From: UBA6019 sp035535055
GTDB lineage: Bacteria > Chloroflexota > Dormibacteria > Dormibacterales > Dormibacteraceae
Assembly (NCBI GenBank): GCA_035535055.1
Contig: DATLQT010000004.1
Span: 1 to 64,000, forward strand
Direction of reading: 5' to 3'
Length of the DNA stretch: 64,000 nt
The stretch's first letter is position 1. Every line of letters starts with the position of its first letter. Below, piece by piece: positions 15,453 through 24,674 of the stretch. The translations under genes and the position numbers were made by a program. Below the pieces are notes generated by a model. It was given only the letters and a program-made list of their open reading frames with translations, did no database searches and had not been told where the DNA came from.

Positions 15453-16238
15453 TCATCCGGCGGCCTTCAAACCGCGGGCGGCCGCTTCGGAGGCGCCGAG
15501 GGTGAGCACCCGCGGGCCCTCCTCGGTGATCGCCACGGTGTGCTCGTAGTAGGCGGAGAGCCGGCCGTCGGCGGTCATCACCGTCCAGCCGTCCGGCTTG
15601 ATGTAGACGTCGAAGCCGCCCGCGTTGACCATGGGCTCGATCGCCAGCGTCATCCCCGCCCGGAGCTCGGGACCGGTGTGCGGCGTGCCGAAGTTGGGGA
15701 CCTGGGGATCCTCGTGCATGTTGCGGCCGATGCCGTGCCCCACGAACTGGCGGACGACCGAGTAGCCGGCCGCCTCCACGTGCTCTTGGATGGCGACGCT
15801 GATGTCGCCCAGCCGGTTGCCCGGCCACGCCTTCTCGATCCCAACCCAGAAGGACTCCTCGGTCACCCGGACCAGACGCGCCGCCTCGGCGCTGACCCGG
15901 CCGACCGGGACGGTGCATCCCATGTCGGCCCAGAACCCGTCCAGGACCAGGCCGAGGTCGAGGCTCACGATGTCGCCCTCCTTCACCACCCGCTTGCCCG
16001 GGATGCCGTGGACGACCTCGTCGTTGACCGAGATGCAGGTCGACTTGGGGAAGTCCTGGTAGCCGAGGAAGCCTGGCCGAGCCCCTCCGGCACGGATCAG
16101 GCCGTCCGCCAGCCGGTCGAGCTCGGCGGTCGTCACCCCCGGCTTGCACGCCGCCTTCATCTCGGTGATCACCGAGTTCAGGAGGCGGCCGGAGGCGGCC
16201 ATCAGCTCGATCTCGTGCTTGGTCTTGAGGTTGATCAA
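15453..16238 (-). CDS. map: type I methionine aminopeptidase
   Basis: 261 residues from TTG 16238. Removes the initiator Met from new proteins using two metal ions. Metal ligands are in SLDLGLVLDGFWADMGCT (Asp pair), VGHGIGRNMHEDPQVPNFG (His), TLAIEPMV (Glu) and AYYEHTVAITEEG (Glu). The length and lack of an N-terminal zinc extension indicate the short bacterial form. The start overlaps the adk stop by four bases. A promoter for infA lies immediately after its stop. Confidence 0.97.
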   Translation of the reverse strand: MINLKTKHEIELMAASGRLLNSVITEMKAACKPGVTTAELDRLADGLIRAGGARPGFLGYQDFPKSTCISVNDEVVHGIPGKRVVKEGDIVSLDLGLVLDGFWADMGCTVPVGRVSAEAARLVRVTEESFWVGIEKAWPGNRLGDISVAIQEHVEAAGYSVVRQFVGHGIGRNMHEDPQVPNFGTPHTGPELRAGMTLAIEPMVNAGGFDVYIKPDGWTVMTADGRLSAYYEHTVAITEEGPRVLTLGASEAAARGLKAAG

Positions 16239-16897
16239 GCGACCCCCTTGATGGACCCCGCCAGCGCCGAGCGCACGCGCTCGCGGACGTCGGCGATGCT
16301 GCCCTCGCCATCGATCTCGACCGAGATGCCGCGCTTCTTGTAGAAGTCGAGGATGGGGTAGGTCCGCTGATAGAAGACCTCAGCTCGGCGGCGGGCGGTC
16401 TCCTCGGTGTCGTCCTCGCGGTGGACCAGGGTCGAGCCATCCATGTTGCAGCGCCGGTCGTCCCGGGGCGGGTTGTTGACCATGTGGTAGCTGCGGGCGC
16501 AGGTCGGGCAGACCCAGCGTCCGGTCAGCCGCTGCACCAGCTCCTCCAGCTCGACGTGCAGGTAGAGCAGCCGGTCGATGTGCTGACCGATCCCCTCCAG
16601 CATCCCGTCCAGCGCCTCCGCCTGGGGGACTGTCCGAGGGAAGCCGTCGAGCAGGAAGCCGCGCTTGCAGTCGGGTCGGGTGATCCTCTCCCGGATCATC
16701 TCGACCATAACCCCGTCGGGGACCAGCTCGCCGCGATTCATGTACTCGCGAGCCCTGACGCCCAGGGGGGTGCCCCGCTTGACGTCGTCTCTGAGGATGT
16801 CGCCGGTCGAGATCTGGGGGATGCCCAGGTCCTGGGTTAGAAAGTCGGCCTGGGTGCCCTTCCCGCTGCCGGGAGGGCCGAACAAGAGCAGGTTCAT
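16235..16897 (-). CDS. adk: adenylate kinase
   Basis: 220 residues from ATG 16897; an upstream start at 16912 adds five residues and is less likely. Interconverts ATP + AMP and 2 ADP. The P-loop GPPGSGKGTQA is right at the start; STGDILRDD, GFPRTVPQAEALD and RREDDTEE-like HREDDTEETARRR are present. The LID domain carries CPTC and a later CNMD, the zinc-binding (C-C-C-D) type seen in Gram-positive lineages. It lies between secY and map, as in many bacteria. Confidence 0.97.
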   Translation of the reverse strand: MNLLLFGPPGSGKGTQADFLTQDLGIPQISTGDILRDDVKRGTPLGVRAREYMNRGELVPDGVMVEMIRERITRPDCKRGFLLDGFPRTVPQAEALDGMLEGIGQHIDRLLYLHVELEELVQRLTGRWVCPTCARSYHMVNNPPRDDRRCNMDGSTLVHREDDTEETARRRAEVFYQRTYPILDFYKKRGISVEIDGEGSIADVRERVRSALAGSIKGVA

Positions 16898-16933
16898 AGA
16901 GGCAGCTCGCATTTCACGGGCGCAATCATAGGA

Positions 16934-18265
16934 TCACCGAATAAACCCGCGATACTGCCGCATGATCAGCTGCGTTTCGAGCTGTTTCATGGTGTCGAGG
17001 GCGACGCCGACCACGATCAGGATGGCCGTGCCGCCGAGGTACATCTGCTGGGTGTTGATGCCGGTTATCCGCGAGGTCGCGATCGGCAGCACGACGGTGA
17101 TCAGGCCGAGGAAGATGCCACCGGCGAAGGTGATCCGGTTGAGGACCGCGTTCAGGTAGTCGGCCGTCGGGCGGCCGGGCCGGATGCCGGGGATGAAACT
17201 CGAGTACCGCTTCAGGTTGTCGGCCACCTCGTCGACCTTGAAGGTGACAGACGTGTAGAAGTAGGTGAAGGCGAAGACGAGTAGGAAGTAGATGACGTTG
17301 TAGGCGGCGTCGGCCGCGATGCTGGGCCCCGTCGGCTGGAAATAGGTCTGGATCCACTGCGAGGCCTTGTAGTACCAGGTGGCGGTCGGGGCGGCCGCGA
17401 AATAGTTGGCAATGATGGTCGGGAAGAACATCACCGAGATCGCGAAGATGATCGGGATGACTCCCGCGGTGTTGACGCGGATGGGCAGGAAGCTGGAGCG
17501 CGCGGCCACCGTCCTGGCGCCCCCGGCGACACGCTGGGCCGATTGGATGGGCACCTTTCGCACCGCCTGCTGGACCTCGATGATGCCCGCCGTCACGACC
17601 AGGGCGACAACCCCGAAAAGGATGAACGGGATCCAGCCGCTGAGCCCTCCGCCAGTGCTCTGGAGGGTCGTGATCAAAGTCCGCGGGGCGCGGCCGATGA
17701 TGCCGGCGAAGATGATCAGGGAGATGCCGTTGCCGATGCCGTGCTCGGTGATGAGCTCGCCGAACCACATCAGCATCACGGTCCCGCCCGTCAGCGTGAC
17801 GATGATCGTCGACCGCTGGAACCAGTCCATGTCGGCCGGCAGGATGGCCGGCGAGGTGTGCTGGAAGAGCACGGTCAGCCCGTAGGCCTGGAGCGCGGCG
17901 AGGGCGATGGTCAGGTAGCGGCTCCAGCGGGTGATCCGCCTCCGGCCGAGCTCGCCCTCCTTCGAGATCTCCTCGATCCGGGTCGAGACGACCGTCATCA
18001 GCTGCATGATGATGGTGGCGTTGATGTAGGGGTTGAGGCCCATCGCGACGATCGAGAAGGTGGATAGGCCGCCTCCGGAGAAGAGGTCGAGGAGACCGAG
18101 CAGGGCCGTCTTGCCGAAGAGCGACTGCAGGGCGGCGGCGCTCGCGCCGGGGATGGACACGTTCGCGAAGAGCCGGAAGGCGACCAGCAGAAACCCGGTG
18201 AAGAGGAGCTTGTTGCGAAGCTCCGGGAGCCGGACGGCGTTGTAGAGCGCCTCGAGGAAGTTCAT
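16934..18265 (-). CDS. secY: protein translocase subunit SecY
   Basis: 443 residues with about ten membrane segments. Forms the protein-conducting channel with SecE (54283-54507). FSIVAMGLNPYINATIIMQL, WFGELITEHGIGNGISLIIF, GIRPGRPTADYLNAVLNRIT and the C-terminal GVALDTMKQLETQLIMRQYR are SecY signatures. It is in the standard rplO-secY-adk position, ten bp after rplO. Confidence 0.98.
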   Translation of the reverse strand: MNFLEALYNAVRLPELRNKLLFTGFLLVAFRLFANVSIPGASAAALQSLFGKTALLGLLDLFSGGGLSTFSIVAMGLNPYINATIIMQLMTVVSTRIEEISKEGELGRRRITRWSRYLTIALAALQAYGLTVLFQHTSPAILPADMDWFQRSTIIVTLTGGTVMLMWFGELITEHGIGNGISLIIFAGIIGRAPRTLITTLQSTGGGLSGWIPFILFGVVALVVTAGIIEVQQAVRKVPIQSAQRVAGGARTVAARSSFLPIRVNTAGVIPIIFAISVMFFPTIIANYFAAAPTATWYYKASQWIQTYFQPTGPSIAADAAYNVIYFLLVFAFTYFYTSVTFKVDEVADNLKRYSSFIPGIRPGRPTADYLNAVLNRITFAGGIFLGLITVVLPIATSRITGINTQQMYLGGTAILIVVGVALDTMKQLETQLIMRQYRGFIR

Positions 18266-18274
18266 CGGTCGCCC

Positions 18275-18871
18275 CTACTCCTCGGCCGGCTTTTCCGTGG
18301 TCTCCTCGCTCGGTGCCGCCGCCTCAGCTTCGTCGGCCGCCTCCGCCTTCGGCTTGGGGGCCTGACCGCGCGCCACCTGGGACGCCAGCTTGGCCGCGGC
18401 GCGTTCGCGCTTGGCCGCGGCACGGCCTGCCTTGGGCGCCACGGTGACGGTGCCACCACGGGCCTCGATGGCCGCGCGGGCTGAATCGCTGATGGCGTCC
18501 GCGGTGACGTCCAGCTTGCGCCTCAGCTTGCCGGCGCCCAGCACCTTGACCTTCTGGCCGGCGTCGGCGAGGCCCGCCTCGACGAAGGCGGCCTGGTCGA
18601 GGCTGGCGCCGTCCTTGAAGCGGCTCAGCTTGCTCAGGTTGATGATCGCGTACTCGATCTTGAAGGGGTTCTTGAAGCCCCCCAGCTTGGGCAGCCGCTG
18701 GGCGAGAGGCATCTGGCCCCCCTCGAACCCGATCCGCCAGCCCGAGCCGCGCGAGTTCTGGCCCTTGGTGCCGCGGCCTGAGGTCTTGCCGTGCCCGGAG
18801 CCGGTGCCGCGGCCGATCCGCTTCGACTTGTGACGAGCGCCCTCGGGCGCCTTGAGATCGTGAAGCTGCAT
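18275..18871 (-). CDS. rplO: 50S ribosomal protein L15 with long C-terminal tail
   Basis: 198 residues; a typical L15 has ~145-150. The N-terminal glycine-rich RNA-binding part (HKSKRIGRGTGSGHGKTSGR, GFEGGQMPLAQRLPKLGGF) and the core through ARAAIEARGGTVTV are normal. The last ~50 residues are an Ala/Lys/Glu/Pro low-complexity tail, first basic (AAAKRERAAAKLASQVARGQ), then acidic (EAEAAAPSEETTEKPAEE). Similar tails occur on S3, L22 and L29 here, so this seems to be a feature of the organism rather than an error. Confidence 0.95.
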   Translation of the reverse strand: MQLHDLKAPEGARHKSKRIGRGTGSGHGKTSGRGTKGQNSRGSGWRIGFEGGQMPLAQRLPKLGGFKNPFKIEYAIINLSKLSRFKDGASLDQAAFVEAGLADAGQKVKVLGAGKLRRKLDVTADAISDSARAAIEARGGTVTVAPKAGRAAAKRERAAAKLASQVARGQAPKPKAEAADEAEAAAPSEETTEKPAEE

Positions 18872-18876
18872 CGCCG

Positions 18877-19137
18877 TCAGTGTCCCCTAGCGTGCTTCTT
18901 GTTGGAGCGCTTGCGCCAGATCTTGTAGCGCGAACGCTCGGGCGGGTTCCAGGGCTGGCCCTCGACCGAGATCAGGAACTCCAGGTTCTTCAGCGCGCCG
19001 CGGACGGCCTCGTTGTCGGGCAGCTCGCGGGTCTGGTTGAGCTTGCGGAATCCCAGCGCGGCGACGCCGGCCTTGATGTCCTCCGAGTAGCCGATCGCGC
19101 TCTTCCGCCAGGTGGCCGTGATCGAGGGGCCGGTCAT
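18877..19137 (-). CDS. rpmD: 50S ribosomal protein L30 with basic C-terminal extension
   Basis: 86 residues versus ~60 for the family. The L30 core is recognisable: ITATWRKSAIGYSEDIKAGV, ALGFRKLNQTRELPDNEAVR, GALKNLEFLISVEG. About 25 extra residues follow (PPERSRYKIWRKRSNKKHAR), strongly basic and aromatic, presumably making additional rRNA contacts. ATG 19137 overlaps the rpsE stop by four bases, which settles the start. Order rpsE-rpmD-rplO is standard. Confidence 0.92.
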   Translation of the reverse strand: MTGPSITATWRKSAIGYSEDIKAGVAALGFRKLNQTRELPDNEAVRGALKNLEFLISVEGQPWNPPERSRYKIWRKRSNKKHARGH

Positions 19138-19751
19138 GACTTGACCTCCTGGTTGGCCGGCTCGGTCGGGTTCGACTGCTCGGTTTCCAGAGTGCCCTTC
19201 TCCTCCGCCGTGCGGAAAGCGCGGGCGAGCTTGCGGCCGGCGATCTCCTCGACCGTCTTGCCGCGCAGCTCCGCGATCTCCTGGGCGGTCTTCAGCGACT
19301 GCAGGGCGAGCATCGTCGCGCGGACCGTGTTGATCGGGTTGTTGGTGCCCAGCGACTTGGTCAGGATGTCCTTGATCCCCGACGCCTCGATGACGGCGCG
19401 CATCGCGCCACCGGAGATCACCCCCGTACCGGGCGCGGCGGGCTTCATCAGGATCTTGGCGGCGCCCCACTTGAAGTTGACCTCGTGGGGGATGGTGGTG
19501 CCGACCATGGGGACCTGGATCATGTTCCGCTTGGCCACCTCGACGCCCTTGCGGATCGCCTCCGGCACCTCACGGGCCTTGCCCATGCCGGCGCCGACGC
19601 GACCGTTCTGGTCCCCGACGACGATCAGGGCCGAGAAGCGGAACTTGCGCCCGCCCTTGACGACCTTGGCGACGCGGTTGAGGCTGACGACCCTCTCGTT
19701 GAGGTCGGACCCACCGCGGTCCCGGTCGCCGTACGGTGCTCGACTACCCAC
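19134..19751 (-). CDS. rpsE: 30S ribosomal protein S5
   Basis: 205 residues from GTG 19751, which directly abuts the rplR stop. S5 contributes to decoding accuracy and translocation. RVVSLNRVAKVVKGGRKFRF, GDQNGRVGAGMGKAREVPEA and GTGVISGGAMRAVIEASGI are the S5 signatures. The C-terminal 30 residues (TEQSNPTEPANQEVKS) are a polar extension beyond the usual end. Confidence 0.97.
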   Translation of the reverse strand: MGSRAPYGDRDRGGSDLNERVVSLNRVAKVVKGGRKFRFSALIVVGDQNGRVGAGMGKAREVPEAIRKGVEVAKRNMIQVPMVGTTIPHEVNFKWGAAKILMKPAAPGTGVISGGAMRAVIEASGIKDILTKSLGTNNPINTVRATMLALQSLKTAQEIAELRGKTVEEIAGRKLARAFRTAEEKGTLETEQSNPTEPANQEVKS

Positions 19752-20105
19752 TTAAAACTCCAATCCGGCTTCACGAGCCGCGTCGGCGAGGGCCTTGACC
19801 CTGCCGTGATAGATGTATCCGCCGCGGTCGAAGACCACCTTCGCGATCCCGGCCTTGACCGCCCGCTGGGCGATCTCCTTGCCGACCGCCTGGGCGGCGC
19901 CGAGGTCGTTCTTGCCGGTCTTCAGGTCCACCGTCGAAGCCGCCGCCAGGGTGCGCCCGGCGGTGTCATCGATGACCTGAGCGTAGGTGTGGGAGGTGCT
20001 CCGGAAGACGGCCAGACGCGGCCGCTCGGCGGTGCCGCGGACCTTTCCGCGAACCCTGCCGTGGCGGCGCACCCGCGCCCCGTTCCGATCCGTCTGCTTG
20101 AGCAT
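19752..20105 (-). CDS. rplR: 50S ribosomal protein L18
   Basis: 117 residues. L18 binds 5S rRNA with L5. RHGRVRGKVRGTAERPRLAV, FRSTSHTYAQVIDDTAGRTL and FDRGGYIYHGRVKALADAAR EAGLEF are characteristic (shown in parts). ATG 20105; standard position between rplF and rpsE. Confidence 0.97.
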   Translation of the reverse strand: MLKQTDRNGARVRRHGRVRGKVRGTAERPRLAVFRSTSHTYAQVIDDTAGRTLAAASTVDLKTGKNDLGAAQAVGKEIAQRAVKAGIAKVVFDRGGYIYHGRVKALADAAREAGLEF

Positions 20106-20134
20106 GCTTTCCTTCCTTACCTACCGGTCTTCGT

Positions 20135-20677
20135 TTACTTGGCCTTGCCGGCCTTGCCCGCTTTGCGACGGACCTTCTCTCCGCGGTACATGATCCCCTT
20201 CCCCTTGTACGGCTCCGGCTTGCGGTAGGCGCGGAGGTTGGCAGCCACCTGCCCGACCAGCTCGGCGTTGGGGCCGCTGACGGAGAACTTGGTGGGATCG
20301 GCGACGTCGATCGTGATCCCGGAGGGAGGAGAGAACTTTACCGGGTGCGAGAAACCGAGGTTCATGACCAGGTCGTCGCCCTGCTTGGCGACGCGGTAGC
20401 CGACGCCGACCAGCTCCAGGTTCTTGGTGAACCCGGCGCTGACGCCGGTGACCATGTTGGCGACCAGCGTCCGCGTCAGGCCGTGCATCGAGCGGTGCTC
20501 GCGGCCGTCTGACGGGCGCTCGCAGACCACGTTCGAGCCTTCGAGCTTGACGGTGATCTGGGCCGGCAGGGCGCGCTCGAGCGTGCCCTTGGGGCCGGTC
20601 ACCTTGACGTGGTTGGCGTTGACCTCCACCGACACCCCGGACGGGACCGGGATCGGGAGCTTACCGATTCGACTCAA
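20135..20677 (-). CDS. rplF: 50S ribosomal protein L6
   Basis: 180 residues from TTG 20677, where SRIGKLPIPVPSGVSV begins; AGAAGGGAAT stands just upstream. A longer frame to 20719 overlaps rpsH and is not conserved. The C-terminal KPEPYKGKGIMYRGEKVRRK is the L6 signature. L6 supports the base of the L7/L12 stalk. A Lys/Ala-rich end (KAGKAGKAK) closes the protein. Confidence 0.96.
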   Translation of the reverse strand: MSRIGKLPIPVPSGVSVEVNANHVKVTGPKGTLERALPAQITVKLEGSNVVCERPSDGREHRSMHGLTRTLVANMVTGVSAGFTKNLELVGVGYRVAKQGDDLVMNLGFSHPVKFSPPSGITIDVADPTKFSVSGPNAELVGQVAANLRAYRKPEPYKGKGIMYRGEKVRRKAGKAGKAK

Positions 20678-20693
20678 ATTCCCTTCTCTCTCA

Positions 20694-21134
20694 TCACCAG
20701 ACGTAGCACAGTACTTCACCGCCGAGGCCGGCCTTGTTGGCCTGGCGGCCGCTCATCACGCCCTGGCTGGTGCTCAAAACCACCAGGCCGAGCCCGCCGA
20801 GCACGCGGGGTATCTCGGTCTTGCGGGCGTAGATCCGCAGCCCGGGCTTGCTGATCCGCTTGATGCCGCCGATCACCCGCTGGCGGTCCGAGCGCACCTT
20901 GAACTGTATCCGGAGCACCTCGCCCGGGGAATCGGCCGGCTTCTCGATCTCGAAGCTGGCGATGTAGCCCTCTTCGGCGAGGACGCGCGCCAGCTCCTGC
21001 TTCAGCTTGGAGGAGGGCACGAAGACCTCGCTCCGCCGAGCCTTGTTCGCGTTTCGAATCCGCGTCAGCATGTCCGCGATCGGGTCGCTGACGACCCCGG
21101 TGTTGGTCAATCCCGTAGCTGTGGGCATTGCCAT
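20694..21134 (-). CDS. rpsH: 30S ribosomal protein S8
   Basis: 146 residues from ATG 21134 (ATG 21128 also possible). S8 binds the central domain of 16S rRNA and represses the spc operon in other bacteria. SDPIADMLTRIRNANKARRS, PGLRIYARKTEIPRVLGGLG and STSQGVMSGRQANKAGLGGE, ending CYVW, are the signatures. The N-terminus is about ten residues longer than usual (AMPTATGLTNTGV). Confidence 0.96.
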   Translation of the reverse strand: MAMPTATGLTNTGVVSDPIADMLTRIRNANKARRSEVFVPSSKLKQELARVLAEEGYIASFEIEKPADSPGEVLRIQFKVRSDRQRVIGGIKRISKPGLRIYARKTEIPRVLGGLGLVVLSTSQGVMSGRQANKAGLGGEVLCYVW

Positions 21135-21139
21135 GGCGG

Positions 21140-21325
21140 TTACCAGCTGCTCTTGGTCACGCCGGGGATGCGTCCCTCGGCGGCCAGGTTGCGGAAGCAG
21201 ATCCGGCACATGCCGAACTGCCGCATGTAACCACGCGGGCGCCCACAGAGCCGGCACCGGTTGTGGAACCGGGTCTTGTACTTGGGGGCCGCCTTCCAGG
21301 ATTCGATCGCGGATTTCTTCGCCAA
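21140..21325 (-). CDS. rpsN: 30S ribosomal protein S14, zinc-binding short form
   Basis: 61 residues, the short type Z form. Two CxxC pairs (RCRLCGRPRG and MCRICFRNLA) bind zinc. AKKSAIESWKAAPKYKTRFH and GRIPGVTKSSW are typical. This form prevails in Gram-positive and Chloroflexota-type lineages, a small taxonomic clue. It sits between rplE and rpsH as usual. Confidence 0.97.
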   Translation of the reverse strand: MAKKSAIESWKAAPKYKTRFHNRCRLCGRPRGYMRQFGMCRICFRNLAAEGRIPGVTKSSW

Positions 21326-21337
21326 ATTTGCTTCTCC

Positions 21338-22021
21338 CTATCGCTCGCGCTTGCGGAACGGCATGCCCATCTGGGCAAGCAGGCTTCGAGCTTCGTCGTC
21401 TGTCTTCGCGGTGGTCACCACGGTGACTTCCAACCCGCGCAGCTTGTCGATCTTGTCGTAGTCGATCTCGGGAAAGATGATCTGCTCGCGCAGCCCGAGC
21501 GTGTAGTTGCCCCGACCGTCAAAAGCCTCGGGGCTGACGCCGCGGAAGTCGCGGATCCGGGGCAGCGCGACGTTGATCAGCTTCTCCAAGAAGTAGTACA
21601 TGCGCCGGCCACGGAGCGTCGTCCGGATGCCGACCGGCATGCCCGCCCGGAGCTTGAAGGCCGCCACCGACTTGCGCGACTTGACGACCACCGGCTGCTG
21701 GCCGGTGATGGTGCGGACATCGTTGCGAGCCGCCTCCAGCGCCTTGTCGTTGTCCTTGGCCTCGCCGATGCCGATGTTGACGATGACCTTGGCGACCTTC
21801 GGTACCTCCATCTGGTTGCCGTAGTCGAACTCCTTCATCAGCGCCGGCACGATCTTCTTTTGGTACTGCGTGCTCAGCATCGGCGGCTCGGCATTCCGGC
21901 TATCGGGCTCGCGTTCGGCTGGGCCCGCCGCGGCGGCGGCCTTCTTTTGGGCCTGGACCTGCTTGCCCCGGGCCCGGTCGGCCGCCATCTTCTCGGCGTT
22001 GGCCTGCTTCTCTTTGCCCAT
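21338..22021 (-). CDS. rplE: 50S ribosomal protein L5 with N-terminal extension
   Basis: 227 residues versus ~180. The L5 core begins near residue 48 (LSTQYQKKIVPALMKEFDYG) and contains PKVAKVIVNIGIGEAKDN, LPRIRDFRGVSPEAFDGRGN and QIIFPEIDYDKIDKLRGLEV. Residues 1-47 are a charged, Ala-rich extension (MGKEKQANAEKMAADRARGK...). ATG 22021 shares one base with the rplX stop (TAATG), which favours the extended form, but an internal ATG near 21880 could give a standard-length protein. L5 binds 5S rRNA and contacts P-site tRNA. Confidence 0.94.
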   Translation of the reverse strand: MGKEKQANAEKMAADRARGKQVQAQKKAAAAAGPAEREPDSRNAEPPMLSTQYQKKIVPALMKEFDYGNQMEVPKVAKVIVNIGIGEAKDNDKALEAARNDVRTITGQQPVVVKSRKSVAAFKLRAGMPVGIRTTLRGRRMYYFLEKLINVALPRIRDFRGVSPEAFDGRGNYTLGLREQIIFPEIDYDKIDKLRGLEVTVVTTAKTDDEARSLLAQMGMPFRKRER

Positions 22022-22407
22022 TACTGAAGCTCCGCCTTTTTGATCCGCTCGTAGGGCTCGTTGCAGTTCCGGCAGAGGAGCGCCTTGGCGCCGTTGTCGA
22101 GCACGGTGTGCTTGACCCGCGTCGGCTCGTTGCAGTGCGGGCAGACCAGCATCACATTGGAGTAGCTGAGCGGCGCCTCGAAGTCGATGACCCCGCCCTG
22201 GATGGCCTTGGTGCCCCCGGCGCTCTGGCCGGCCTTGGCGTGCCGCTTCTGAACGTTGACTCCGCGGACGACGATCTTGCTCCTGCCCGGCAGCGTGCGG
22301 AGCACCTCGCCCTGCTTTCCCCGATCCTTGCCGGCGATCACGACGACCGTGTCACCGGGGGCCAGGTCAAGCCAGCGCTGCTTCGGCTTCTTGGTTCTTG
22401 TCAGCAT
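22021..22407 (-). CDS. rplX: 50S ribosomal protein L24 with zinc-ribbon tail
   Basis: 128 residues. The KOW domain is near the start (LAPGDTVVVIAGKDRGKQGE, IVVRGVNVQKRHAKAG). The C-terminal third has CPHCNEPTRVKH and CRNCNEPY, two CxxC pairs that should bind zinc; many L24 proteins lack one or both. L24 initiates 50S assembly. ATG 22407, 14 bp after rplN. Confidence 0.95.
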   Translation of the reverse strand: MLTRTKKPKQRWLDLAPGDTVVVIAGKDRGKQGEVLRTLPGRSKIVVRGVNVQKRHAKAGQSAGGTKAIQGGVIDFEAPLSYSNVMLVCPHCNEPTRVKHTVLDNGAKALLCRNCNEPYERIKKAELQ

Positions 22408-22421
22408 TCTTTGTCTTTTTC

Positions 22422-22790
22422 CTAGAGGACCTCGGGCGCGAGGGACACGATCTTCATGAAGTTGCGCTCGCGTAGCTCGCGGGCGACGGGCCCGAAGATG
22501 CGCGTCCCGCGAGGGTTGTTCTGGGGGTTGATGACGACGGCCGCGTTCTCGTCGAACTTGATCAGCGACCCATCCGGGCGCCGGTACTCCTTGGCGGTCC
22601 GGACAACGACGGCGCGGACCACCTCACCCTTCTTCACCTGCCCGCCGGGCTGGGCCGACTTGACGGTGGCGGTGATGATGTCGCCGACACCCGCGTACTT
22701 GCGGTAGTGCCCGCCGTGCACGCGGATGCAGAGGAGTTCGCGGGCTCCGCTATTGTCGGCGACCTTCAGGCGAGTCTCTTGCTGGACCAC
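22422..22790 (-). CDS. rplN: 50S ribosomal protein L14
   Basis: 122 residues from GTG 22790, the standard length for L14. GTG shares its first base with the rpsQ stop (TAGTG); the longer frame to 22826 lies within rpsQ. VQQETRLKVADNSGARELLC, AVVVRTAKEYRRPDGSLIKF and NPQNNPRGTRIFGPVARELR are characteristic. L14 forms an inter-subunit bridge. Confidence 0.96.
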   Translation of the reverse strand: MVQQETRLKVADNSGARELLCIRVHGGHYRKYAGVGDIITATVKSAQPGGQVKKGEVVRAVVVRTAKEYRRPDGSLIKFDENAAVVINPQNNPRGTRIFGPVARELRERNFMKIVSLAPEVL

Positions 22791-23062
22791 TACTTCGCCT
22801 TCTCCACGACTTCGACGACGCGCCAACGCTTCGACTTCGAGATCGGGCGCGTCTCCATGATCCGGACCAGGTCCCCGATGCCGCAGACGTTCTCCTCGTC
22901 GTGCGCCTGGAAGCGCACCCGGCGCTGGATCGTCTTCTTGTACAGCGGGTGCTGGGTCAGGTCCGAGACCTGGACCACCACGGTCTTCTCCATCTTGTCG
23001 GAGATCACCAGGCCGACCCGCTCCTTGCGGCGGCCGCGGACCTCTGCGGTTGCTTCAGTCAT
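22790..23062 (-). CDS. rpsQ: 30S ribosomal protein S17
   Basis: 90 residues. OB-fold protein binding the 5' domain of 16S rRNA. RKERVGLVISDKMEKTVVVQ, LTQHPLYKKTIQRRVRFQAH and VRIMETRPISKSKRWRVVEV are typical of S17. ATG overlaps the rpmC stop by four bases. Confidence 0.97.
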   Translation of the reverse strand: MTEATAEVRGRRKERVGLVISDKMEKTVVVQVSDLTQHPLYKKTIQRRVRFQAHDEENVCGIGDLVRIMETRPISKSKRWRVVEVVEKAK

Positions 23063-23349
23063 TCCTGCTCCTCGCTAGATTCCGGCTCCGGCTCGGCGGC
23101 GGGAGCTTGCGTTGCGGTCGCGATCGGAGCCGCGGCGCTCTCCGCCTCCTCGACCAGGATGCCCAGCTCGCGCTGGCGCTTGAAGGTCAGGAGCCGCGCG
23201 ATGTCGGCACGGACCTTGCGGATCTGGCGGTGGTCGTCGAGCTGTCCGACGGCCAGTTTGAACCGCAGCTCGTACAGCTCGCGGCGCGAGCTCTTGAGCC
23301 TGCCGTCCAGCTCATCGGCCTCCAGCACCCTCACGTCGTCGGCCTTCAT
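23059..23349 (-). CDS. rpmC: 50S ribosomal protein L29 with acidic C-terminal tail
   Basis: 96 residues; the family usually has 60-70. The L29 core is MKADDVRVLEADELDGRLKS, RRELYELRFKLAVGQLDDHR and IRKVRADIARLLTFKRQREL. About 30 residues of Ala/Glu/Pro tail follow (ending PEPESSEEQE). ATG 23349 overlaps the rplP TGA as ATGA and fixes the start. L29 sits at the tunnel exit, where its tail could meet nascent-chain factors (inference). Confidence 0.94.
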   Translation of the reverse strand: MKADDVRVLEADELDGRLKSSRRELYELRFKLAVGQLDDHRQIRKVRADIARLLTFKRQRELGILVEEAESAAAPIATATQAPAAEPEPESSEEQE

Positions 23350-23760
23350 GGCGCCACCTCGTGGACGTCCTCGGACTGCACGAAGCGCGTCTGCAGCGGC
23401 AGCTTGGCCGCGGCCAGGCGCATCGCCTCGCGGGCCACCTCGCCGGTGACGCCGCCCATCTCGAAGAGCACGCGGCCCGGCTTGATCACCGCGACCCATC
23501 CCTCCGGGTTGCCCTTACCGCCGCCCATCCGGACCTCGGCCGGCTTCTTGGTGACCGGCTTGTCGGGGAAGATGCGGATCCAGATCTGGCCGCCGCGCTT
23601 GACGTACCGCGTCATGGCGCGCCGGGCCGCCTCGATCTGGCGGTTCGTCATCCAGGCCGCCTCCATCGCCTGCAGCCCGTACTGGCCGAAGCTCACCTCG
23701 GCTCCGCGGGTCGCGATGCCGCCCTTGCGGCCGCGGTGCTGCTTGCGGTGCTTGACGCGC

Positions 23761-23774
<14 letters not shown>
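23346..23774 (-). CDS. rplP: 50S ribosomal protein L16
   Basis: 142 residues from ATG 23774, where MLLPKRVKHRKQHRGRKGGI begins; the start overlaps the rpsC end by 14 bases. SFGQYGLQAMEAAWMTNRQI, RRAMTRYVKRGGQIWIRIFP and PVTKKPAEVRMGGGKGNPEG are the L16 signatures. L16 organises the A-site/peptidyl transferase region. Confidence 0.97.
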
Positions 23775-24672
<898 letters not shown>

Positions 24673-24674
24673 AA